A stretch of 64,000 nucleotides of DNA, taken from contig CANRPW010000001.1 of the NCBI GenBank assembly GCA_947632615.1, positions 62,001 through 126,000 on the forward strand. The letters are read 5' to 3'. The translations under genes and the position numbers were made by a program. Positions 56,694 through 64,000 of this stretch are shown piece by piece; within the stretch, counting starts at the first letter, position 1, and every line of letters starts with the position of its first letter. The stretch is from an uncultured Clostridia bacterium. Its GTDB lineage: Bacteria > Bacillota > Clostridia > Lachnospirales > CAG-274. A model generated the notes under the pieces. The model had not been told where the DNA came from. It saw nothing but the letters and a program-made list of their open reading frames with translations, and ran no database searches.

Positions 56694-58397
56694 ATGAAAA
56701 AATATCTTTCCATCATGAGTAAGCAGACGAAGTTCAAGTGCATCGGCGTCATCGCAATGGCGTTTATTAGTTCTCTCCTTGCCTCTGTCTGGCCGGTTAG
56801 GCTTGGCGCGCTGTATACGAGCATCTCCGATGGAACCATCCGAACGATTGCTCAAGGGGTTGGAGCCATTTTTACGTTCGGCTTGATTTACCTTGCTTCA
56901 GAGTGCATCACGATTATCCGCAGGGTACTTCTTGATTGTATTATTGCTTCACACGAGTCGGAGGTTAGAGAGTACAGCATCGAGAAGCTCCTGAAAATGC
57001 CTGTTTCCTATTATTCCGGGTGCTTGAGCGGTGAAAAGACAGCACAGTTGAATCAAGGAGTGGCAGGCTTCAGCCAGCTCATCAAAATCATGTGCAATGA
57101 TGTCTTTGCCACTGTGCTTACTGCGGTGTGTACGCTTGTCCAGGTCTTTCTCAATGCATCGGGTATTATGGTTGGAATCATGCTTCTTTACCTGGCGCTC
57201 ACAGTAACGATTTCCGCTTTCCAGATCCGTTCCCAGAATGGAATCAGAGAGAATATTGTGACTCAGAAGAATGCGCTGGACGGGCAAATCTGTCAGTCAA
57301 TATCCAATCTGGAGCTGATCAGAGGTATGCATGCGGAAGGTTACGAGAGAAAGCGCCTTGTCCCTGGCATTCTGAACATTAGTCGTACCGAGAAAAGACA
57401 CCATCGCTACATGGGAGCCTTCGACTGCCTTAAGCAGCTCTGTAAGATCTCATTCCAGGTGATTCTTCTCGTTGTCTCTATCGTACTCATCGCAAACGGG
57501 AAGATGTCCACTGGCTCGGTTATCACTGTATGCCTTCTGTTCCAGCAGTTGATTAAACCGATTGATGAAGTCTATCGTTTCATGGACGAAACTGCATCCT
57601 CGGTTATTAAAGCCAAAGTCTTAGTGGAAGTCGCAGCCAGTCCTTACGATGATGTGTTCAACATCCAGACTTCTGGTGAGGATACCAGCAACAGCGAGAT
57701 TCATGTTGAAGACGTGGTCGTAACAAATCCTGAGAAGGACACGCCGCTTGCCCGGTATGACAGCATCACTATCCCGGCCAATAAGGTAGTCGCTTTGCAA
57801 GGTGCTAACGGCTGTGGTAAAACCAGCTTAATCCGCTGTCTGAACAGATACTATCCACACACACAGGGGAAGGTTTCTTTGTTCGGTCGAGATCAGGAAA
57901 GCTACTCCCAGAAAGAGCTTACGGATTTGCTCTACTACTCTCCGCAGGTTTCCTTCTTCATTGCCGGCACAGTCCGGGAGAATCTTCTCTATGGGCTTGA
58001 CAGAATAGTAAGTGATGAAGAGTTGATCTATGCTCTTAGCTGTGTACGCCTAGTCGGTGATGGTCACAGTGCTTCCGTAATCCGCAAAGATCCCATGGAG
58101 GCGCTTCAAGTTGCCATCGGTGAAAAGGCTGAGGAACTCTCCGGTGGTATGAAGCAGCGTCTCTCGCTGGCCCGTGCGTTCCTGCGTCATCCGAAGCTGT
58201 ATGTGTTTGATGAGATCACGGCGAATCTGGATTCTCATGCCACAAGTTACGTTCTCACGAACATCGAAGCTCACGCCAAGAAAATCGGTGCTGGTATCGT
58301 GTATATCTCTCACGATCAGGGTGTCATTGACAGATGTGATATGGTCATCAAGTTGAAAAACAACCTTAAGAAAAACGAAGAAAGAGAAGTTGCATAA
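56694..58397 (+). CDS. ABC exporter (fused membrane and ATPase domains)
   Basis: A 567-residue half-transporter. Residues ~1-300 carry about six membrane segments; the NBD has Walker A LQGANGCGKTSL (~368), signature ELSGGMKQRLSLA (~482), Walker B LYVFDEITANLD and H-loop YISHDQ. This is the layout of lipid/peptide exporters. Without an N-terminal C39 peptidase it would need a separate protease; the cassette offers several. Best guess is peptide export. Confidence 0.9.
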   Translation: MKKYLSIMSKQTKFKCIGVIAMAFISSLLASVWPVRLGALYTSISDGTIRTIAQGVGAIFTFGLIYLASECITIIRRVLLDCIIASHESEVREYSIEKLLKMPVSYYSGCLSGEKTAQLNQGVAGFSQLIKIMCNDVFATVLTAVCTLVQVFLNASGIMVGIMLLYLALTVTISAFQIRSQNGIRENIVTQKNALDGQICQSISNLELIRGMHAEGYERKRLVPGILNISRTEKRHHRYMGAFDCLKQLCKISFQVILLVVSIVLIANGKMSTGSVITVCLLFQQLIKPIDEVYRFMDETASSVIKAKVLVEVAASPYDDVFNIQTSGEDTSNSEIHVEDVVVTNPEKDTPLARYDSITIPANKVVALQGANGCGKTSLIRCLNRYYPHTQGKVSLFGRDQESYSQKELTDLLYYSPQVSFFIAGTVRENLLYGLDRIVSDEELIYALSCVRLVGDGHSASVIRKDPMEALQVAIGEKAEELSGGMKQRLSLARAFLRHPKLYVFDEITANLDSHATSYVLTNIEAHAKKIGAGIVYISHDQGVIDRCDMVIKLKNNLKKNEEREVA

Positions 58398-58411
58398 GGA
58401 GGATTGAATAT

Positions 58412-58687
58412 ATGAATATTCTTTTGAACACCAACAACATGAACGAACCCAAAGGAGGAGTCCATATGATGCATGAACACAGGCTTCCGACAAGGCATAA
58501 TATCCCGCCTCATGAAAGAAAGGCTATGCTGCGTATCGAGTTTGACGAAAACGATTGGACGCTTTTGAAAGAAGTATTCGGTGATGAGGACACGGCTGCG
58601 GCTGCGGTTGATATCATCAGAGATGCTCCCCCTGAAATCCAAATACTTGCCGTCCAGCTTATCAATATTATCAAGGAGGTAGATTAA
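58412..58687 (+). CDS. Small helical protein, paralogue A
   Basis: ATG 58412 follows AAGGAGGA and gives 91 residues; a second start (58466) also has its own AAAGGAGGAG, giving 73 residues. The C-terminal half, LLKEVFGDEDTA ... IIRDAPPEIQILAV, resembles that of the next gene (LYAKLYGEAGER ... ILNTSPDEIGVI). Function unknown. Confidence 0.6.
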   Translation: MNILLNTNNMNEPKGGVHMMHEHRLPTRHNIPPHERKAMLRIEFDENDWTLLKEVFGDEDTAAAAVDIIRDAPPEIQILAVQLINIIKEVD

Positions 58688-58688
58688 C

Positions 58689-58913
58689 ATGAATATGAAC
58701 TTTGCGAAATTTCCCGCGCCTGTTCTGGGCGATGATGCTCAGACGCTATATGCCAAACTCTATGGAGAGGCTGGCGAGAGGTTCGTTGATATCCTCAACA
58801 CCTCTCCTGATGAGATTGGCGTGATTTCCAGGCTAATTGCATATCTGACGGAAAGAAAGGAGGCGCAGAAAGATGGATATGCAGAAAACCGCAAGGGAAA
58901 TCGGCCTGTTTGA
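58689..58913 (+). CDS. Small helical protein, paralogue B
   Basis: A 74-residue protein starting MNMNFAKFPAPVLGDD behind AAGGAGGT, one base after paralogue A. It shares the pattern LxKxxG(D/E)...DIL..(A/S)P(P/D)EI with its neighbour, so the two probably arose by duplication. It overlaps the next gene by 41 bp in another frame. Confidence 0.6.
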   Translation: MNMNFAKFPAPVLGDDAQTLYAKLYGEAGERFVDILNTSPDEIGVISRLIAYLTERKEAQKDGYAENRKGNRPV

Positions 58914-59454
58914 AACGGGAATTAACCTGTCCAAAGTCTGTAACAGTGCCGATGTCATTCAGAAAGTAGGGGCTTCAATGCCCCTTCCTGATGAGGATAT
59001 TGCTAATCGGGTACCTCAGATTGCCGCATGGCTTCATGGCTTTGGCAAGAGCAAGTACATGTTTCTGACCCCGGAGATTGCCTTGATTGAGGAGATGACC
59101 AAACTTTCAAACCAGGAAGAAGTCATCATCGCAATTCCCTGTGACCTTGAGGGAGAAGCAAAGGAACGTCTTCGGAATAATCTTCCTCGCGGCATTGAGG
59201 TAACCATCTTGGAGGAGCCTTATTTCCCTCAGTCGTTTTTTCCTGGGAACGGACTGATGGTGGTGTGTGGATACTCCGCAGGTGGAAGACCAATGGTTCT
59301 CCCTGATACATATCGAATGGTAGAGCATTACAGCGGCTTCCTTGGGAAAAAAATGTTTATCTCTTACAAGGAACTCGAAACCGCTGCACGTTACGACGGG
59401 TGGCTGGAAGTCAGTCAGCAAAGATTGAGTACGAAATGGAGGAGAGAATCATGA
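58873..59454 (+). CDS. Unrecognised soluble alpha/beta protein
   Basis: A 193-residue protein with ATG 58873 behind GAAAGGAGG. Segments KYMFLTPEIALIEEM, EEVIIAIPCDLEGEAKERL and GNGLMVVCGYSAGG suggest alternating strands and helices. No family is recognised. It overlaps the permease start by 4 bp (ATGA), so its product is probably needed with the permease. Confidence 0.62.
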   Translation: MDMQKTAREIGLFETGINLSKVCNSADVIQKVGASMPLPDEDIANRVPQIAAWLHGFGKSKYMFLTPEIALIEEMTKLSNQEEVIIAIPCDLEGEAKERLRNNLPRGIEVTILEEPYFPQSFFPGNGLMVVCGYSAGGRPMVLPDTYRMVEHYSGFLGKKMFISYKELETAARYDGWLEVSQQRLSTKWRRES

Positions 59455-60788
59455 GCAACGCGATTGCCATTAAAACCAACGAAGTTCAGAGTCCCAAATC
59501 CAAAAGCAAGAAGTTCAATCTCCTTGACAAGCTCAGCAACAATGCTTCTTTGATTCTGATTGCTATCATGTTCATCGCTGGTAGCGTTTTGTCCCTCTGC
59601 CTTGATATTCCTGTCAAAAGTGTTATGGAGAGCTACTCTTATGATGTTCTGGTGATTCTTATCGTCATGGAGCTCTTTACTAACCTCATTGCGGAGACAG
59701 GTATCATGCAGCTCCTCGCTATCAAGATTGCAGAGCTGTCGAAGGGCCAGAAACGGTTGTGTCTGATGATGTTTGGTGGGATGATGTTCCTCATCTCTTC
59801 CTGCCTGAACAACATCACTGCGGTAATGATCATCCTCCCCGTTGTCTTTGTTCTGCTGAAGACCCTTGAAGTTGACCGCAAGTATGTATGCGTCTTTTTT
59901 GCCACAATTCTTGCGCTCTCAAATACTGGTGGTGCTGCGTCCCCAGTTGGCGACTTCCCGGCTATTGTGATTATGACATCTGGAATCACAAGCTTCATCA
60001 GCTACCTTACACATGCGTTCCCTCTGTTTGCACTTACTTCTATCGTGCTAATCACTGTATGGGGAATGCGGGTAAAGAGGGAGCAGGATGATGGCGCCGT
60101 CCGCAGTCTTGCCGTAAGCACTCTGAAAAGCCAGTATAAAAACATTGAAATCCGATTTGACGTTCTGAGATTACTGGCAGTAGTGTTCGTCGGAATGTTT
60201 CTTGCATGGAGCTTTGTTCCGCAGGATGTCATCCCTCCAGAGGTCATTGCAATTCTGGGATACGCTGTAGCCATGGTAATATGCTCCATTAAGAAGATCA
60301 AAGTTCGACAGTTGATGGATCTCAAGTCAGTTCTTACGATTGCATCATTCTTGTTTTTTGCACAGGTGATCAGCCAAACTGGCCTTTTAAATCTCGTGGC
60401 AGCATATCTCCAGAATAACATTCACAATCCCAAGTTGCTGGTAATGGCCATCATGGTCATCACTTCTCTGATAGCCGGTGTATTTAGTGCTGGCCCCGCC
60501 GCAGCAGCAATGATGCCCGTTATTGTGGAAATCTGCAAAGGGCCTCTCGGTGCACAGTTGGACTGGATTGCTGTAGCATACGCCGCCGCGATCTGTGCAG
60601 GTAGCAGTTTCTTCATGTGGTCTGCCACGGCTGGTTTCATTCTTTCCGGGAAGGTCAACTCTGCTGAAATTGAGGAGGAAGGAGGGGGAAAAATATTATG
60701 GGGCGTTGGTCAGTATCTCAAGTATGGCTTCGTGAACTACACAATCCAGTTATCCATCGCACTGGCTGTGATGGGTATGATTCTCTAA
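59451..60788 (+). CDS. ArsB/NhaD-type ion permease
   Basis: A 445-residue membrane protein with about 10-11 segments; ATG 59451 follows GGAGGAG. NNITAVMIILPVVFVLL and LSNTGGAASPVGDFPAIVI are the paired hairpin motifs of the ArsB/NhaD (IT) superfamily, which move Na+/H+, arsenite or carboxylates. No ars genes are close. In this cassette it may handle an ion or organic anion related to the product; substrate unknown. Confidence 0.85.
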   Translation: MSNAIAIKTNEVQSPKSKSKKFNLLDKLSNNASLILIAIMFIAGSVLSLCLDIPVKSVMESYSYDVLVILIVMELFTNLIAETGIMQLLAIKIAELSKGQKRLCLMMFGGMMFLISSCLNNITAVMIILPVVFVLLKTLEVDRKYVCVFFATILALSNTGGAASPVGDFPAIVIMTSGITSFISYLTHAFPLFALTSIVLITVWGMRVKREQDDGAVRSLAVSTLKSQYKNIEIRFDVLRLLAVVFVGMFLAWSFVPQDVIPPEVIAILGYAVAMVICSIKKIKVRQLMDLKSVLTIASFLFFAQVISQTGLLNLVAAYLQNNIHNPKLLVMAIMVITSLIAGVFSAGPAAAAMMPVIVEICKGPLGAQLDWIAVAYAAAICAGSSFFMWSATAGFILSGKVNSAEIEEEGGGKILWGVGQYLKYGFVNYTIQLSIALAVMGMIL

Positions 60789-60800
60789 ATCCTTCAAATA

Positions 60801-60965
60801 ATGTGCGGAGGTGGTACATATGCATTTCATCCCAGACGTTTTTTAGAGAGATTTGATATAGAAGCTCCCCATCGAGATACTATCCTTGACGCTCTTTATG
60901 CGACCCACCCTCCGCGTGATGTGCGTCTTCGTAACCCTGATATGCTTCAGATAGCTAGGAGGTAG
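60801..60965 (+). CDS. Short ORF 1 of the peptide cluster
   Basis: 54 residues from ATG 60801: MCGGGTYAFHPRRFLERFD ... ending QIARR. The start lacks an upstream ribosome site; GCGGAGGTGG lies inside the frame and would instead start an eight-codon ORF at 60820. The body is Arg-rich. Possible precursor, regulator or remnant. Confidence 0.4.
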   Translation: MCGGGTYAFHPRRFLERFDIEAPHRDTILDALYATHPPRDVRLRNPDMLQIARR

Positions 60966-60969
60966 AGAC

Positions 60970-61038
60970 ATGACAAGTATTAGCAAGATTTCTTCCATGG
61001 GCAAAAGCAAAAGCTACTGCTCAAAAAAGCATGAGTAA
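60970..61038 (+). CDS. Short ORF 2, 22-residue peptide
   Basis: ATG 60970 sits 5 bp after AGGAGGTAG. The product begins MTSISKISSMGKSKSYC and ends SKKHE: Ser/Lys-rich with one Cys. Its stop overlaps the next start (ATGAGTAA), indicating translational coupling. A candidate peptide product or leader. Confidence 0.45.
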   Translation: MTSISKISSMGKSKSYCSKKHE

Positions 61039-61189
61039 AAAGACTTACAAAGATTATTGCAGAAGGTATCGGAGTACGATGACTCTCGGACGAAACTATG
61101 GGACAAGATGCATGGCTTCTGCTAAAGATTTAGAACGTATGCGGAAACCTGTAATAATAGATGATTATGAAATGACAAAAGGAGGTTAA
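61031..61189 (+). CDS. Short ORF 3, 52-residue basic peptide
   Basis: ATG 61031 overlaps the previous stop. It begins MSKKTYKDYCRRYRSTMTLG and ends DYEMTKGG, with two Cys and many Arg/Tyr. It has no signal peptide. A candidate precursor or helper peptide for the downstream M50 protease and ABC exporter. Confidence 0.5.
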   Translation: MSKKTYKDYCRRYRSTMTLGRNYGTRCMASAKDLERMRKPVIIDDYEMTKGG

Positions 61190-61192
61190 GAG

Positions 61193-61369
61193 ATGATGGT
61201 GTTCAATGAAAGACGCAAGGCTTTTATCGAGAAGATGCAGAGCAGCATCAAGGAATTTGAAGTAAATGCAACCAACCATTGTGACACGTCGGCAGACACC
61301 GACCATGATGAATTAATGGCAGAGCTAGAAAGAAAATTTGACGAACTGTTTGGTGCGGGTAGTTATTAA
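61193..61369 (+). CDS. Short ORF 4, 58-residue acidic peptide
   Basis: ATG 61193 follows AAAGGAGG. It begins MMVFNERRKAFIEKMQSS, is amphipathic-helical and acidic, and ends FDELFGAGSY. Such a helical acidic N-terminus with a short Gly/Ser/Tyr tail would suit a RiPP precursor read by an RRE domain. It is 23 bp before the RRE-M50 gene. Confidence 0.55.
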   Translation: MMVFNERRKAFIEKMQSSIKEFEVNATNHCDTSADTDHDELMAELERKFDELFGAGSY

Positions 61370-61392
61370 TATGCGTAACGAGGTAAAATGAA

Positions 61393-62364
61393 ATGTATCC
61401 AATTCTTAGGGAAGGAGTGTCTATCGGTACCTTCCAGTATGAAGGCTTCGATGATACCACCCACTATTATATTGAAAACGCTGATGGGGAGGGATTTGAG
61501 ATCGGCCGCAGATTGTGGGATGCCCTTTTGAAAGCAGATGGCACCCGGCCTTTGGATTTACCGGACAACGGGCGCCGGATACTTCCCAAGCTAAAAAAGC
61601 ATGGACTGGTTTGTACATCCAGATTCGTTCGGAATGACGGAATTTATAATCGCTTTATTTTGCTCCCTATCGGAAACAAACTGCAAGCTGGCAAATTGAT
61701 TTTCAAGGCAATAAATGCTACGCTTCCGGCGGTGTCCTTATTTATATTTGCATTAGGCATATACTTAATAAAATCGAATGGTTCAGGCGGTGGATATAAT
61801 TTTAACTTGTGGGTTTATTACAGTCTCCTTACCTTATCCATTGCACTCCATGAAGTGGGGCACATAGTTGCAGGACTCGCTTATGGGTACAGAATCAGCG
61901 ATATTGGTGTCCTTCTGCTAGGAATAATCCCAGTGGGAGCTTATGTCGCACATGAAGACAAAAAAGACGCATCGAATGCCGAAAGGATACAGTTTGCATT
62001 AGCTGGAATCGAAGTGAACTTACTTATTGCTGGCATTTGTCTCATTTTAGCATTACTGTATTGCCCACTATCCTTGACAATGATTTGGGTGGGAAACATG
62101 AATGTCGCTCTTGCAGGCATCAATTTGCTTCCTGCAACGGGGCTTGACGGCGAATCTGCATTAAGCACAATATGTGGAGTTGACAATATCGGTGAGCTAG
62201 CAAAAAAATGGCTTCTTAGCAAAAGACGCCGTCAAAAGCTTCTCAGTTCTGGCTTGCAAGGATACGCTTGCTTTTGCATTTTCTCAATTACGTTGATTTC
62301 AAAAGTCATCCTGTGGCTACTTATTGGACTTAATATCGTATCAGTTTTCTTCAATGCCTTCTGA
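61393..62364 (+). CDS. Membrane M50 metalloprotease with PqqD/RRE-like N-terminal domain
   Basis: A 323-residue protein. Residues ~1-80 (FEIGRRLWDALLKADGTRPL ... PKLKKHGLVCTS) have the winged-helix PqqD/RRE pattern that binds RiPP leader peptides. Membrane segments follow. The zinc site is SIALHEVGHIVAG (HExxH, ~residue 153) and NLLPATGLDGE gives the third ligand, as in site-2 proteases. The combination fits a protease that cleaves peptides in or at the membrane during natural-product maturation. Last intact gene of the cassette. Confidence 0.8.
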   Translation: MYPILREGVSIGTFQYEGFDDTTHYYIENADGEGFEIGRRLWDALLKADGTRPLDLPDNGRRILPKLKKHGLVCTSRFVRNDGIYNRFILLPIGNKLQAGKLIFKAINATLPAVSLFIFALGIYLIKSNGSGGGYNFNLWVYYSLLTLSIALHEVGHIVAGLAYGYRISDIGVLLLGIIPVGAYVAHEDKKDASNAERIQFALAGIEVNLLIAGICLILALLYCPLSLTMIWVGNMNVALAGINLLPATGLDGESALSTICGVDNIGELAKKWLLSKRRRQKLLSSGLQGYACFCIFSITLISKVILWLLIGLNIVSVFFNAF

Positions 62365-62867
62365 ATATTTACAGATATAAGAGTAGGAGTCCAAATTATG
62401 ACATATTTTAACCACCGAGATTATTTCCATATACTATAGGCGTGGATTCGTTACGAATGCGACATCACTTGGGACAACCGCAGCGTCTGAAGAACCATGG
62501 TGATTTCGTTTAGCTGATGTTCCTGTCCTCCGCCGCAAAAGGACACGACATCTATGACCTCTACCACGATGACAACGGTCGCATGACGAAAACTTACGGT
62601 CATTCTGGTAATGTGGGCTTTGAGGGGTGATAGTACTATTAATTAACAGAGATGAACGAGAATATTTAAATTCACGAGGCTGATTAAATTGGGGGGGGGT
62701 GGGGAGAGGAGCATTTAGAATTAAAGTAGACCACTACTTTCATAGAAAATTGTAGAGCAACATTTCAATTATTCCCGCACCTTTTAATTATTCCGTTTCC
62801 TTTACACCCCAAGGCTCCGGCAGTGGTTTGCATCCGCACGCCAGCACCGCGATAACCACATAATTAT
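62365..62867. other. Gene graveyard after the M50 gene
   Basis: No intact gene. Short coding-like pieces remain on the plus strand, such as AWIRYECDITWDNRSV and GHDIYDLYHDDNGRMTK, broken by stops. A G9 tract lies at 62691-62699. I cannot name the parent genes. Confidence 0.45.
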
Positions 62868-62909
62868 AAGGGCTTCCGAAGTCGGCGATTGACCTCAGAA
62901 GCCCTTTAT
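62868..62909 (+). terminator. Hairpin terminator
   Basis: AAGGGCTTC and GAAGCCCTT form a 9-bp stem followed by a T-rich tail; it probably ends cassette transcription. Confidence 0.6.
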
Positions 62910-63007
62910 TTCAAGCCTTTTTCGGCACTTCTGCGTCGGATAAGGCTTTTTCTGTTTGTGTCAAAATCAGCAGGAACATAGACGGAGTTGCAGTACGGGC
63001 AGTATGC
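62906..63007 (-). pseudogene. C-terminal fragment of a zinc-ribbon mobile-element protein
   Basis: Reading leftward after a stop: AYCPYCNSVYVPADFDTNR and SLIRRRSAEKGLK. The CPYC knuckle and ending are those of a protein I associate with clostridial conjugative elements. No start remains. From here to about 63520 nothing intact is seen. Confidence 0.4.
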
Positions 63008-63523
63008 TTACTGTTGAACAGGATTGGCTTTTGACATTTGCACATAGACAAGGAAAAGAAGTAGCTATTCACTTGTTCTGACAAGAAATTAATCCGTAAA
63101 TTTATGCCATTTGTACTGTGGACATGCTGTTGTAAGGTGACAGAGAAGAAGCCGAGCATTTATGTATGGCTATACACTTTTTGAAGTTCAGCATGTTTCT
63201 TGTTAGTCTTACTTCATGCTCTCGAATCTACCATATGACAAGAGTTGGAAGACTGATACGTAGAAAATGGGTAACAAAAAGAAAATACTCGATACACATT
63301 TCAACACCTATCTTGAAGGTGGAAATATTATGTCTATGATTTTGTGTGCCAGCGGTAGCAAACTTCTGTTTTTCTAAAAAATATTTCATAAATGAAAAAG
63401 GACACAGAGTTTGGTAGCGGAATAGCAGAAGTACATAATTCATTGTCATTATTTACTAGAAGATTCCGATGTGGAGATTGCAACGGTGTCTGCAAGTGTC
63501 GGTCGTTTTGTTTAGCCGGAATG

Positions 63524-63901
63524 GATCTGATTTTCAAAATAATTATGGACTTCAACGATATGTTCAGAAACATCAACTGGAACGATGTGGATAATGTCCG
63601 CAGACGGATTATTGAAATACCTGCAATGGTTTCTAGCGCTGAAAAGTATCATAACGCCATGCGAAATTCTGATGAGCAAAGTGTAAGACTTGAAAGTGAA
63701 CGCACTCTGCAACAGGTTATTTTCTCTATTATGGCTGACAATATGGAGTTATTCAAACAGTTCCAAGACAATCCATTTTTTAAGAAATGGCTGTCTGATC
63801 TGGTATTTAGCCTTACCTAAAATCCAAAGGGTAAGGAATATGTGATGCCAGCACAGGAACATAGAGATGTTGCATATGATTCCAATCATCGGAAACCTTG
63901 A
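63524..63901 (+). pseudogene. 3' fragment of a type I restriction enzyme R-subunit-like gene (hsdR)
   Basis: From MDFNDMFRNINWNDVDNV through QQVIFSIMADNMELFKQFQD and FKKWLSDLVFSLT the sequence matches the C-terminal helical domain of HsdR-like proteins. A TAA at 63818-63820 interrupts the frame, which then continues NPKGKEYVMPAQEHRDVA to a TGA at 63901. No motor or nuclease domain is present upstream. A remnant marking the right edge of the island. Confidence 0.6.
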
Positions 63902-64000
63902 CGGTAGCGGAATATTAGGATTCATATGGCAAAATGCTCTCCATTAAACACATGTGCTGAATTTTCACTAAGCTCACAGCCTCAGACTGTACATACTAAT

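Noticed and set aside
1..64000. tRNA or rRNA genes
   Set aside because: No cloverleaf with a GTTCRA arm or rRNA-like sequence was recognised on either strand.

Overview
The window looks like a chromosomal segment of a low-GC, anaerobic, probably gut-dwelling clostridial Firmicute (Oscillospirales/Lachnospirales-like). The evidence is strong AGGAGG ribosome-binding sites, sigma-A promoters, a type II-A CRISPR locus, secreted plant-polysaccharide enzymes and gene families typical of Clostridia (VanW, YqeG, SpoVT/AbrB). Assignments rest on motif recognition only; no database search was possible.

Layout. 1-3080: a secreted pectin-degrading CE8-CE12 fusion running off the left edge. 3.4-4.9 kb: two orphan C-terminal toxin modules with candidate immunity genes, one toxin frameshifted at a C9 tract. 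5.1-8.8 kb: a Zn/Cd-type P-ATPase and a separate HMA protein, divergent from an ArsR and an AraC regulator. 9.0-20.1 kb: a complete type II-A CRISPR-Cas locus transcribed leftward (cas9, cas1, cas2, csn2, leader, 56 spacers), with a divergent tracrRNA upstream of cas9 and a WYL regulator beyond it; cas9 carries a single-base frameshift in a run of six A. 20.4-33.0 kb: LysR regulator, flavodoxin-like lipoprotein, AraC regulator, rhodanese lipoprotein/secreted protein, a large GH3 glycosidase, a deleted Fic gene, and a run of housekeeping-like genes (TIM barrel, YqeG, VanW, macrodomain, VWA). 33.0-36.4 kb: truncated AbrB, a VbhA/Fic toxin-antitoxin pair and a DUF4143 ATPase.

36.5-63.9 kb is an accessory island bounded on both sides by decayed mobile-element and restriction genes. 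It holds two apparently intact cassettes. The first (39.0-51.7 kb, closed by a strong terminator) is three co-directional genes: a 3063-residue protein with N-terminal beta/OST-HTH-like repeats, a P-loop STAND/AAA-type ATPase and a C-terminal HEPN-like RNxxxH motif; an 890-residue protein with two WYL regions; and an HD-domain protein. This has the composition of an anti-phage or conflict system. The second (51.8-62.4 kb) links a tandem papain/C39-like protein, a YbjN-like protein, a ClpP-like protease, a soluble VirD4/TraG-like ATPase, a TerY-C-like zinc ribbon, an ABC exporter, several small proteins, an ArsB/NhaD-type permease, four very short ORFs and a membrane M50 metalloprotease with a PqqD/RRE-like N-terminus. 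Four promoters in this cassette share the same box (TAACTT..., then TTCCGATAC or a variant) at a fixed 46-47 bp from the -10 element, so the genes appear to form one regulon. Its content suggests production, processing and export of a modified peptide, but this is inference.
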